NCBI RefSeq assembly: GCF_001563285.1
Contig: NZ_CP005188.1
Location: 2,547,501-2,611,500 of the forward strand
Direction of reading: 5' to 3'
Length of the DNA stretch: 64,000 nucleotides
DNA from: Sphingobium sp. MI1205
Lineage (GTDB): Bacteria > Pseudomonadota > Alphaproteobacteria > Sphingomonadales > Sphingomonadaceae
In this document: in pieces, positions 9,184-16,982 of the stretch
Layout of the letters: each line of letters opens with the position of its first letter
Numbering within the stretch: position 1 is the first letter of the stretch
Notes under the pieces: model-generated
Told to the model about the DNA's origin: nothing
Database searches by the model: none
What the model saw: only the letters and a program-made list of their open reading frames with translations
Position numbers and translations under genes: made by a program

Positions 9184-10243
9184 TGACAGCATTCAAGACG
9201 CTGACGGCATCATCATCTACGGCGCTGGAACCGTGGGCCAGGCTATTATCGATGACTTGTTGGCCGAAGGCACCAGAATTGGCCTCATACTCGATCGTGG
9301 TAAGCGCGGGGAGAGCTATCGCGACATCCCGATCCTGGCACTTGATGACGTCCGCAAAGGGCGCCTTGTGGGCAAGACGATCCTTATCGGTCTCCATAAT
9401 CATTACGTCGATATCAACGGGCTGCATGCCGATCTGCTCGGGGCTGGCGCTGCCCGCATACTGACTCCGATCAATTTACCAGACTTGGCCGCGAATGCGC
9501 GAACGCGGCCGGGCTACTGGCTAGATCCCGACTTCAACTATGCAGAGCACCAATCCGACCTTGAGCGTGCGCGTGCCCTGCTCGCGGATGAGATTAGTCG
9601 AGACCTGTTCGACGCCATTCTCGCCTACCGTCGAGGTGGCGATATCGCGAACTGCCCGGCACCCAGCTTGGAAGATGAATATACCCCGGCCGACCTTCCC
9701 CGATTTGCGGAGCCGTTGCATATTATCGATTGCGGAGCCTTCACTGGCGTCGCCATTCACAAATTTCTCAAGGCGGGTTATCAAATAGCAAGCTTCGTTG
9801 CATTCGAACCGGACCCGGCCAATTTCGCGATCTTAGCGTCGCGAGCTTTTCCGGTTGAGCGACGGACTTGCCTGCCGCTTGGCACATGGTCGATGACGCG
9901 GCAGCTGAGCTTCACGAACAGCGGGTCGATGGCCAGCCACCTAAGTGAAACTGGCGATACAACGATCCAATGTGTTGCAATCGACGATGTCCTGTATGGA
10001 GATCCGGTGAATATCATCAAACTGGATGTCGAGGGAGCAGAATTAGAAACTCTCAAGGGTATGCAGAAGATAATCGAGAAGCGAAGGCCTTCTCTTCTTG
10101 TTTCAGCTTACCACGCTCCGGAGCATTTATATGAAATTATTGACCTGATTTCCTCTTGGAACTTAGAGTACAAATTTCACCTACGAGTCCACGAATATAA
10201 CACCTTCGGGACTGTTATCTACGCCGTCCCGATGCACGCGTGA
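9173..10243 (+). CDS. FkbM-family methyltransferase with N-terminal nucleotide-binding domain
   Basis: A 356-residue protein in two parts. Residues ~8-110 look like a Rossmann/PglD-type N-domain (GIIIYGAGTVGQAIIDDLL). Residues ~165-350 are an FkbM methyltransferase: IDCGAFTGVAIHKFLKAGY is the SAM-binding loop, VAFEPDPANF follows, and IIKLDVEGAELETLKGM is the family signature. It would O-methylate a sugar or a glycan end. ATG 9173 overlaps the gtrA-like stop. It is the last gene of this plus-strand operon. Confidence 0.86.
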   Translation: MHPSDSIQDADGIIIYGAGTVGQAIIDDLLAEGTRIGLILDRGKRGESYRDIPILALDDVRKGRLVGKTILIGLHNHYVDINGLHADLLGAGAARILTPINLPDLAANARTRPGYWLDPDFNYAEHQSDLERARALLADEISRDLFDAILAYRRGGDIANCPAPSLEDEYTPADLPRFAEPLHIIDCGAFTGVAIHKFLKAGYQIASFVAFEPDPANFAILASRAFPVERRTCLPLGTWSMTRQLSFTNSGSMASHLSETGDTTIQCVAIDDVLYGDPVNIIKLDVEGAELETLKGMQKIIEKRRPSLLVSAYHAPEHLYEIIDLISSWNLEYKFHLRVHEYNTFGTVIYAVPMHA

Positions 10244-10244
10244 A

Positions 10245-10265
10245 CTCCATCTATCAAGGATGGAG
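10245..10265. terminator. Hairpin between convergent genes
   Basis: A perfect 7-bp stem (CTCCATC / GATGGAG) with a 7-base loop lies in the 34-bp space between two convergent stops. There is no T run, so a rho-independent terminator is possible but not proven. Confidence 0.35.
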
Positions 10266-10277
10266 CTGCTGATCCGG

Positions 10278-11171
10278 TCATGCCAACCGACATGCTATTT
10301 GAAGGATATGCGCTTCGGCACCGCCGACTTCAGCTACCAGCACATTATTCGCTAGGATTTCAAGTCTGCAATTGACCAACAAAGAATCCAGGGACTGTAT
10401 TGAATAAAAGTTGATGTGTTCATGCCAATGTCGCTTAACTTTGTCCCGGTCCTTCAAATCCCTTCGCATAACTTCTTCGAACGGAACTTCGATATAGAGG
10501 ATGGATTCCTCATCCATTGCTTGGCGAACTGTCAATAAAACATCAGATGGGTAAGGAATGTGTTCGAGAATTTGGGAACACACTATCAAGCCATATTTTG
10601 AGGATGTTGCTTGTTCTCGAGTGACTACCCTTGCATCTCCCCCAACTGCCTTGCCACTTATGTCGAAGACGTCCAAGCTCACCCGCCGCTTCTCAAATGG
10701 CGTGTTCGCTCCCGTGTCGCCTCCCCAATCTAAAATCGTTAGCGGATCTCTGACAAACGGCGATAAAAACTCTTCAATGTGTTGTTTATACGATACGGCT
10801 ACGGTCAGTGCCTCGTTTCTACCGCGGTACCCCGGCTCATAAAAGTCTCGCAATCTCACATAGGCTTCTTCTCGATAGCCCGTGTAAATATTCTCCATTT
10901 CCTCTTCCGAAAACCGAATGTCGCAGAAGAGATGCTCGCACCTGCGACACCGCATCGTCTTGCATATGGAATAAGCATTTCCGCTCTGGATCGTGTTCAA
11001 TCCCCAGCTGTCGTCTATGACAACAGGTCTCCAACCAAATGCTCGATCAGCGATGAAAGGCATCAAGATCGCGGGTGAAGCGGCCAAGTCGGCTGAGCCG
11101 CAACACACGCAGGAAGAAGCCAGCCGTTGGTGCGCCTGTCCAATGCCTGCGATTTCATTCTCGATACCCAT
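10278..11171 (-). CDS. Class I SAM methyltransferase with N-terminal zinc-type cysteines
   Basis: A 297-residue protein. The N-terminus has two CxxC pairs (SCVCCGSADL and RCRRCEHLFC) that probably bind zinc, as in sugar C-methyltransferase-like and Methyltransf_23 proteins. The SAM domain follows: ILDWGGDTGANTPF is motif I and IVCSQILEHIPYP is the post-motif region. ATG at 11171 was chosen because GGGGGATAGG directly precedes it; a start 30 bases upstream has no such site. It faces the upstream operon and is the last polysaccharide-type gene before the conjugative element. The substrate is unknown. Confidence 0.82.
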   Translation of the reverse strand: MGIENEIAGIGQAHQRLASSCVCCGSADLAASPAILMPFIADRAFGWRPVVIDDSWGLNTIQSGNAYSICKTMRCRRCEHLFCDIRFSEEEMENIYTGYREEAYVRLRDFYEPGYRGRNEALTVAVSYKQHIEEFLSPFVRDPLTILDWGGDTGANTPFEKRRVSLDVFDISGKAVGGDARVVTREQATSSKYGLIVCSQILEHIPYPSDVLLTVRQAMDEESILYIEVPFEEVMRRDLKDRDKVKRHWHEHINFYSIQSLDSLLVNCRLEILANNVLVAEVGGAEAHILQIACRLA

Positions 11172-11560
11172 CCTATCCCCCGAATTCAGCTTCGCATGCA
11201 TAACCCGATAACCTTAGCGGAACGTTCTCCAAGTCAATATAATTTCATCGCGCCTGGGCAGAGCGGATCGCAGCACCAACCAATCGCCCTGCGAGCGCCT
11301 GTCCCTATGGGACTGTCGTCGGGGCCATGAAAACCGCGCGGTCATTGTTGCGGAGGAGCGACATCGAACAAAAGATGAGGCATGGCAGACGAAAGACCCT
11401 TCGCAGACTGCGCTACCTCTCCGCGTCGCGCTCTACAGGATTATGACATCGAGTACTGAACCGGCAAGTTGCGCATCGGCCGCGAGCGGCCTAAAAAAGT
11501 GGTGAAGGCCATTAGCAACGGTGGGGGCGCGATCGACCGCCACCCAATAACTGACTTCGT
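11172..11560. other. Junction region between polysaccharide genes and conjugative element
   Basis: 389 bases with no supported gene. A plus-strand frame begins at ATG 11382 (MADERPFADCATSPRR), meets TGA at 11457 and stays open in the same frame to TAG at 11562. It could be the relic of a ~60-codon gene, but it matches nothing recognised. The left end of the element must lie here or just to its left; no attachment repeat could be identified by eye. Confidence 0.4.
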
Positions 11561-13525
11561 CTAGCTGATCGAGGGACCGGATCGCGCCCGACCGAATTGC
11601 CAGCTGATCCCGTCCGCGCGCATGATCCCAGACGCAGCCTTGCCGATGTTACGCTCGAGCACGTCGCGCCATGGCACCAGCGTGAAATCGCGCGAGCGCT
11701 CGACCAGTGCATGAGGGCCGCTTTCCAGGTCCAGGCGCTGCGCAATGACGCCCTCGACGCGCTCGCCCATCCTGGCGGGCTCGAACGCCTTCCCCAGTTC
11801 CCGGCCAAGCCGCTCGCCGACGCTCTCCAACTCGCGCAGACGAAGGCTCTCCAAAGCACCTCGCCGCAACCGGAAAGGCTGGCCGTCGCCATCGGCCAAT
11901 TGCTGCTCGACGAGCCACTGCCGCCGCATTGCCAGCGCGTCGTGCACCTCGCGCCCGAACCCGGCATCGCGCACCGCTCCGGATGCGCCAGACGCCAGCT
12001 CGCGATCGAGCCAAGTCGGGGCTTCGACTCCGACCAGATCGCCGACCATCTGCGAAGACAGGATCGCGAGCGCGACCGGGCGGTTGCGTTGTTGCGCTTG
12101 CGCGAAGCCTTCCGCCCGCGCCAAATGATCGTTTGGAATGGTCCAGCTTCCATCGGGCTGACGCTCCGGTCCGGCACCCGCGCGGCGCATTGCCTCCAAG
12201 CGCCGGACATGGCTTGCGGCGAAAGCTTCGCTGGCCCGGGAATCGTGCCGCAAATGCAAATCGACCGAATAGCGCCCGCCATTAGCCCGGGCGACCGCAT
12301 CGATCGTGCGGTCGGCGGCCGTGGCCTCAGCCTTGGTCGCCTCGATCCGGACCACCGCGCCCTCAGGCACCGAAGGGGTCGCGTCCGCGCGCCCGATGTC
12401 GACATAGTGGACCCGGCCATCGACACCATCGACCATCATGTAATGGCGGTCGCGATGCTCATTGGAAAAGCCCCGGCTGATCATCCGCCCGACGATCGGC
12501 TCGCGCAGATCGGTGGCGACCACCTGCTCGACCCCAGCGCGGTCGAGCCGACGCGCGGTCAGTTCGCGTTGCATGAGTCGGATGATGTCGCCACGCTCAC
12601 CCATGCGGCGGAGCGTGTCCTCCAGCCCTTCCGCGAGCCGATAGCGCCCGTCACCCATGTCCTCTGCGAGGTCCATCGCCTTGAGCTTACGCAGGCGCCC
12701 CGCCGCCACCGATTGCTGGAGGGGGTCGTTGTCGGTCGCCGCCACCGAGCGATCGGCGTCCATCCGCCGGAGCAGACGCCGGTCGATCGCGGTCAGCCGT
12801 TCCTGATCCACATCGTGGCGGAGGCGGTCCTCGATCTCCCGATCGGTGCGCGGCCCAAGGTCGAGCGTGACCAGCTCGCACGCACGTTCGCGAAGCCCAT
12901 GGGAAATATACTCTCGCGCGATGATGAGATTGTGGCCGCAGTCATCAACGCCGCGCAGCACAATATGGGTGTGCGGCCGCTCGGTGTTGAAGTGGTCGAC
13001 AGCGACCCAGTCGAGCCTGGTGCCGAGGTCCTGCTCGACCTGCGTCATGAGGCGACGGACATAGGGCTTGAGGTCCGGATATTCGGCACCGTCCTCGGCC
13101 GACACGATGAAGCGAAACTGGTGTCGGTCGCCGGCGGTCCGCTTCAGGAAATCGTCGCCGTCGGCGCGGTCGGTTTCCGGGCCGTAGAGTTCGCCCGGCA
13201 GGCCCTCGCGCGTCACCCCGTCGCGCTGGATGTAGCGCATGTGCGCGCGGGCGACCTGGCCGGCCTTGCCGTGCAAGCGGATCAGGCTCGCTTTCACCAC
13301 CGCCCGGCGACCCCGAAACCCGGCGAGCCGATCGCGGCTGGAGAGCAGCCGCCCCATGCTGGCGCCACGCCCGATCCGGCTGCCATCAAAGCGCCGCGAC
13401 TTTCTGCCTGTCTTCTTACCGGCGAGCCGTGTCGCAGCCAGGATCCGCCCGCCATATTTGAGCGCCCGCTTGCCATCATTGCCGCGCGTATTACCGAGCT
13501 TTGGCGTGAGATCATCGTCAGGCAT
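11561..13525 (-). CDS. traI: TraI/VirD2-type conjugative relaxase with DUF3363-like C-terminus
   Basis: A 654-residue relaxase that nicks the transfer origin and pilots the strand. The probable catalytic Tyr is in HMRYIQRDG (about residue 98). The metal-binding HUH triad is in DHFNTERPHTHIVLRG (His178, 185, 187). The N-terminus is strongly basic (GRILAATRLAGKKTGRKSRR), as in ICE relaxases. The C-terminal half matches the DUF3363 type that follows such domains. ATG 13525 begins the conserved MPDDDLTPKLG. It is the last gene of the long minus-strand transfer operon. A 647-codon plus-strand frame over the same bases is an antisense shadow. Confidence 0.9.
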   Translation of the reverse strand: MPDDDLTPKLGNTRGNDGKRALKYGGRILAATRLAGKKTGRKSRRFDGSRIGRGASMGRLLSSRDRLAGFRGRRAVVKASLIRLHGKAGQVARAHMRYIQRDGVTREGLPGELYGPETDRADGDDFLKRTAGDRHQFRFIVSAEDGAEYPDLKPYVRRLMTQVEQDLGTRLDWVAVDHFNTERPHTHIVLRGVDDCGHNLIIAREYISHGLRERACELVTLDLGPRTDREIEDRLRHDVDQERLTAIDRRLLRRMDADRSVAATDNDPLQQSVAAGRLRKLKAMDLAEDMGDGRYRLAEGLEDTLRRMGERGDIIRLMQRELTARRLDRAGVEQVVATDLREPIVGRMISRGFSNEHRDRHYMMVDGVDGRVHYVDIGRADATPSVPEGAVVRIEATKAEATAADRTIDAVARANGGRYSVDLHLRHDSRASEAFAASHVRRLEAMRRAGAGPERQPDGSWTIPNDHLARAEGFAQAQQRNRPVALAILSSQMVGDLVGVEAPTWLDRELASGASGAVRDAGFGREVHDALAMRRQWLVEQQLADGDGQPFRLRRGALESLRLRELESVGERLGRELGKAFEPARMGERVEGVIAQRLDLESGPHALVERSRDFTLVPWRDVLERNIGKAASGIMRADGISWQFGRARSGPSIS

Positions 13526-13776
13526 CCGGACGCCCTCTGATCTCGCGATTTCGGGCAGGCAATGGCGGATTTCCGCCATTCCTGAGCAACATGTCTCGTG
13601 CCGACGCTCGCCTGTCTCGCGGAAAAAGGATGTGCAGACAATCACTTACGGAGTGTCGCGAGACACTGCCTTTATCTTGTTTCCCCTTCTCCCGCTTTCC
13701 CTCACCACTTCGCCCCAGCAAAAGGGAAAGGGCAGTGCCAGACCGACGCTGCCTCTCCCCGCCGATCGCGGCATCC
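13526..13776. promoter_or_regulatory. Relaxase upstream region, candidate transfer origin
   Basis: 251 bases without a gene, directly upstream of the relaxase. They contain two inverted repeats: AATGGCGG / CCGCCATT at 13561-13580 and GTGTC / GACAC at 13653-13666, plus a pyrimidine-rich run at 13675-13735. Transfer origins often lie next to relaxase genes and contain such repeats, so this is the best oriT candidate seen. No nick motif could be assigned. Confidence 0.3.
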
Positions 13777-14148
13777 TCAGCGCGCTTCGGCCATGGCATG
13801 TTGCGCAGATTTTCGGCTACCACAGACCCGATGCGCGATTGTTCCCTGCGGCATCCCCTCGCCATCAACCAGCATGATTGCCATGAACCAGCAGCCATCG
13901 AGCCAGCCCCAGATCGCGATCCTGTCGAGCTCTTCGTCACCCGATCCAAACCCTTCATAGGCACCCAGCCAGCGTTCCCCGGCCCTCGCGTCCCACAGGA
14001 AATCGCTCTCCTCTGCCTCAAGAAATCTCTCCGCCAAAGCCTTACCGGCACTGCGGCCAAATTCGATTTCCAGTCCCGCGACCAGCGCCGCCATGATGTG
14101 ATCCGACGCCGTTCCGATGCTCTGAACCATGTCCATGATGATCTCCAT
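13777..14148 (-). CDS. Small conserved protein of the transfer region
   Basis: A ~123-residue acidic protein starting at MEIIMDMVQSIGTASDHI (or MDMVQ, 12 bases later). It has a helical N-terminal half and aromatic-rich C-terminal half (RWLGAYEGFGSGDEELDRIAIWGWLDGCWF). No domain is recognised. Small proteins of this kind lie between relaxase and traF genes in related ICEs, which suggests a transfer role, but this is positional inference. An in-frame extension upstream to 14283 is basic, low-complexity and runs into the GC-rich leader, so it was left out. Confidence 0.6.
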   Translation of the reverse strand: MEIIMDMVQSIGTASDHIMAALVAGLEIEFGRSAGKALAERFLEAEESDFLWDARAGERWLGAYEGFGSGDEELDRIAIWGWLDGCWFMAIMLVDGEGMPQGTIAHRVCGSRKSAQHAMAEAR

Positions 14149-14370
14149 TCGCTTCGCGTTCTCACCATCGAGAACGGTGTCTTGGAGACGGGTGGGGGAG
14201 CGGCTGTCAGGGCCGCGGCGCGCAGCGCGGCGCCGCGGAGCGGACGTGGGGGGAACCGATTTGCGCAGCAAATTGGGGGGCACCCGCGGGCCTTGATAGC
14301 CGCTCCGCCGCCCGTCATGCTGGGTCTATCGAGACGAGCCTCCCCCCTATCGGTGATGCGGAACGACGCC
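14149..14370. other. GC-rich intergenic segment with palindrome
   Basis: 222 bases without a supported gene. A perfect inverted repeat ATTTGC-GCA-GCAAAT lies at 14259-14273 next to two G-runs (GGGGGG), and a GC-only hairpin precedes it at 14205-14240. It may be a regulatory leader of the downstream minus-strand gene; the function is not known. Confidence 0.3.
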
Positions 14371-14979
14371 TCAAGGGACATGATTGCGCACCACGAAGAG
14401 CGATGATTGTAATGGCTCAGCGGTCACGTCCCGCGTGGTCACGGAGACCTGGCGCCGGATCGCGAACAGCCCCTCGCGCGCAGGGTTTGATGGCGAAACT
14501 GGCGCGCTCACGGCCGAGCCCGTCACCTTGCCAAGATAGGCGATGGTTTCGCCCGGCAGCTTCCGACCGGTTGCAAGATGCGCGGCATAGCGGGCCGGAC
14601 CGGCATTATAGGCTGCAAACAGACCGGGGTAACCGAAGCGATCATACATCCGCCTGAGGTAGCAGCTGCCTGCCATGATGTTGTCGGCGGGGTAATCGGG
14701 ATCACTACCCAGACCGAGGCTTCGGCGCATCTCGTCCCACGTGCCGGGCATCAATTGCATGAGCCCCATCGCACCGGCACGGCTGCGAATGGGCCCTCCG
14801 CCGAGCATCGTGTCGCCATTGCTTTCCGCGCGCATCACGCGCTCGATCCAGGCGACCGGCACGCCGCACCGGTTCGATGCCTCATAGATAAGGTTTCGCC
14901 AGCGGACCGTCGGCTGTGCTGCCGATGGAACGGCCATGGCGAGCATCAGCGTGACGCAGGCGAGCCTCAACGCCGCCAC
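14371..14979 (-). CDS. Lytic transglycosylase of the transfer system
   Basis: A 202-residue secreted SLT-domain protein that opens peptidoglycan locally for the conjugation apparatus (VirB1 role). A signal peptide covers about residues 1-21 (ACVTLMLAMAVPSAA). The catalytic Glu is in RAESNGDT (Glu52), followed by GAMGLMQLMPGTW and AAYNAGPARY, all canonical. It starts with GTG and overlaps the traF stop by 13 bases. It lies between traF and the relaxase, as in related ICEs. Confidence 0.9.
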   Translation of the reverse strand: MAALRLACVTLMLAMAVPSAAQPTVRWRNLIYEASNRCGVPVAWIERVMRAESNGDTMLGGGPIRSRAGAMGLMQLMPGTWDEMRRSLGLGSDPDYPADNIMAGSCYLRRMYDRFGYPGLFAAYNAGPARYAAHLATGRKLPGETIAYLGKVTGSAVSAPVSPSNPAREGLFAIRRQVSVTTRDVTAEPLQSSLFVVRNHVP

Positions 14980-15548
14980 AGCAGCTCTGCCTTCCCCATG
15001 ACGTCCTCACCCTCGGTCGATCCGAAATAGCGGCCGTCGAAGGAGCGGCGATTGTTCATGAGGAGGAACAACTGGCGTCCTCGAAGACGCATGCATCCCT
15101 CCCAGAGCGGCATGGATCGCCCCCGAAGGTCGGTGCGTTGCCGATCGGCGATCCGGCGACCGTTGACGAGGATTACCATGCCCCAGGCGCAAACCTCATC
15201 GCCAGCACTGGCCGCAACGCGCTTCACCAGCGGCACATTCAAGGGCAGATAGCGGCGCTCGGCGGCAAGTTGGCGATAGCGCCAAGGCACCCGCGCGATC
15301 ACCATGTCGCCGACGCCGGGCAGCGCTGCGGGTGAGACGATATAGAGGCCTCTGGGCGCGCTGGCGCTCGCGTTCCAGACAAGCCGCGGCGCAGGCGGAA
15401 AGGCGGCAGAAATGAGAAGCAGTGCGAGGCCCGCACCACCGATTGCAAGGCGGCGAACGCGCCTTTTGCGATGCAGTTTCCGGGCGCGAAGTTCATCGCC
15501 CCAGGCCAGGAGCGGCGCATCCCCGCTCGTCTTGCGTGCCCGCGTCAT
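14967..15548 (-). CDS. traF: TraF-type S26 signal peptidase
   Basis: A 193-residue inner-membrane peptidase of the S26/TraF family, which in IncP-type systems matures and cyclises the TrbC pilin. A basic N-terminus is followed by one membrane helix (about residues 33-52). The catalytic Ser63 lies in SASAPRGLYI and the catalytic Lys109 in VPLVKRVAA. The C-terminal GEDVMGKAELLWRR is typical. ATG 15548 overlaps the stop of the upstream HTH gene (ATGA). TrbC, its likely substrate, is encoded at 43997. Confidence 0.9.
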   Translation of the reverse strand: MTRARKTSGDAPLLAWGDELRARKLHRKRRVRRLAIGGAGLALLLISAAFPPAPRLVWNASASAPRGLYIVSPAALPGVGDMVIARVPWRYRQLAAERRYLPLNVPLVKRVAASAGDEVCAWGMVILVNGRRIADRQRTDLRGRSMPLWEGCMRLRGRQLFLLMNNRRSFDGRYFGSTEGEDVMGKAELLWRR

Positions 15549-15775
15549 GCGCCGATCTCCCGGCCAGAATGCTCGGCGGACCATGTATCGAGGTCGTCGA
15601 TATGATATTGGACGAAGCGGCTGTGGCGGCGGAAGACCGGGCCTTTTCCGTCGCGGCGCAGGCGTTTGAGGAGCCGGCTCGAAAGCTTCAAGTAAGCGGC
15701 TGCCTGATCGGTATTGAGGAAAGGCGAGCCGCGTTTGGCGCGATTGGCACGGGCAATATCGTCATCGGTTTCCAT
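15545..15775 (-). CDS. Small helix-turn-helix protein (MerR/excisionase-like)
   Basis: A 76-residue protein with a winged-helix/excisionase-like core, FLNTDQAAAYLKLSSRLLKRLRRDGKGP followed by FRRHSRFVQYHIDDLDTW. This fold binds DNA and occurs in Xis/AlpA-type regulators. It lies directly upstream of traF with ATGA overlap, so it may autoregulate the traF-LT-traI part of the operon or act in excision. The precise role is unproven. Confidence 0.8.
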   Translation of the reverse strand: METDDDIARANRAKRGSPFLNTDQAAAYLKLSSRLLKRLRRDGKGPVFRRHSRFVQYHIDDLDTWSAEHSGREIGA

Positions 15776-15929
15776 GGAGCGCTATCCTGTGGCTGCGAAC
15801 CGCAACAGCGCGATCGCTGCCCCGAGAATGGCGGCCAGGACACCGCAGCATCAGTGTCGAAAACCGTCGTCTCGAATTCGACACCCCCCTGGACGGCAGC
15901 CCCGCGCCGATCGGCGCGGGGCGCTTGGA

Positions 15930-16229
15930 TCAGCGGGACCAGATAAGCTTATGCTCGCCGTCGTCCCCTTGGGTGAGCGTCGCATAGATGGGCGCGGGGA
16001 AGGATGGATCGTCGAGCTTGAGGCTCAGATATTCCGCCCCAGTCTCGCGCGCAGCCTTGGTCCAGCCAGCGCCAAACTCGACGGCCCCAGCGCTGACGCG
16101 GTGGTCTGGAGCCTTGTCATGCTCGCGGTCGACAGGCCGGATCGTGGCTTTGACGCGAAGGGTAAGTGTGCGGATTTCGCCGGTGTAGACGCCGTCCTCG
16201 TTGCGGGTGAAGCTGCCGATCTGCGCCAT
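15930..16229 (-). CDS. DUF736 family protein
   Basis: A 99-residue DUF736 protein, starting [19 protein letters not shown]. It has the family features [18 protein letters not shown] and the C-terminal [22 protein letters not shown]736 genes are a stable part of alphaproteobacterial ICEs and plasmids, usually near parB-like and traF genes, with no assigned function. It is separated from the next gene by 154 bases without a reading frame of note. Confidence 0.88.
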   Translation of the reverse strand: MAQIGSFTRNEDGVYTGEIRTLTLRVKATIRPVDREHDKAPDHRVSAGAVEFGAGWTKAARETGAEYLSLKLDDPSFPAPIYATLTQGDDGEHKLIWSR

Positions 16230-16894
16230 GGAAAATCTCCTTGTGCTTGCTCGAATGCCGCCCCGTGCGGCCTCGATGGCAGTCGATCAGGCGCGCGTAC
16301 GACGCCCTGCACCGTAGGCCGCAGCGCCAGCGAAGGACGGCCAGAGCCGGGTTTCTTGGTCCGCGAGGAAGCCCGCAGGGCGGGGAAGAAAGTCGGCGAA
16401 GCCGTTGCGCGGACAAGTCGTGCAGGCGCCAGACCTGCCATGAAGAGAGGCCGCCGGGCGCTGCTGCGCAGGCCTTCAGGAGATGCCCTGCGCCACGGTC
16501 TGCTATGCGGTCACGCGCCGGCGGTTGGCCACGCCGTCTTCGAAACACGGCAACAGCTTCGCCGCGTTGGACGTGTCCACATAGTCGAGCAAACAGCGCT
16601 CAGAATATGGATCAAGCCCGGTATGGCGGCTATGGCGGAGCCGAGATTGGGCATCTCGGTCGCTCCTCCCGTCGCCGAGGGGCGTATGTAGTGAAGCTCC
16701 AGCACGATAGCGACGGCGTCATCCGGCCTGCGTCCGCAGATCCGCAACGCCTTTTGGTCGGGGCCGAGCACGCCATGCAAAACTTCCGCTGTAGCGCTCG
16801 CTTGTCTGCTCTCACTTCGAGGAGGCCGGTATCGACGAACCCGCCGCCCCCGGGAATAATGCGCTAGCGCCCTTCATCTTGTCATCTGAAAACA
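16230..16894. other. Long segment without a recognised gene
   Basis: About 660 GC-rich bases upstream of DUF736. Frames exist on both strands but none has a family match or convincing codon use. A stretch near 16320-16410 (GCGAAGGACGG ... GGCGAAGCCGTTGCGCGG) recurs in condensed form at 20815-20848, upstream of the intact ardC, so parts may be a shared leader. It ends in a plus-strand terminator-like hairpin. Confidence 0.4.
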
Positions 16895-16939
16895 CCGCGC
16901 GCCGACGCCGGACGGCAGAGGCGCGCGGCCGTTTTTTTT
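16895..16939 (+). terminator. Intrinsic terminator on the plus strand
   Basis: A perfect 9-bp GC stem (CCGCGCGCC / GGCGCGCGG) with a 16-base loop is followed after 3 bases by eight T residues on the plus strand. It is a good rho-independent terminator, but no plus-strand gene precedes it within 5 kb. It is not oriented to end the ParB gene on the minus strand. A second hairpin (GGGCGGGAT / ATCCCGCCC) at about 16952-16975 sits just after the ParB stop without a T run. Confidence 0.6.
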
Positions 16940-16982
16940 CGCTCGCAAGCGCGGGCGGGATTGATCCCGCCCGCTCCCCTTT

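Noticed and set aside
11597..13540. 647-codon plus-strand reading frame across the relaxase region
   Set aside because: It lies wholly antisense to the relaxase, whose catalytic motifs are clear. Its composition is the His/Arg/Asp-rich pattern typical of GC-rich shadow frames.
16241..16867. 208-codon plus-strand frame before the orphan terminator
   Set aside because: Arg/Pro/Ala-rich with no family match; an untranslated RNA is at least as likely, so no CDS was called.
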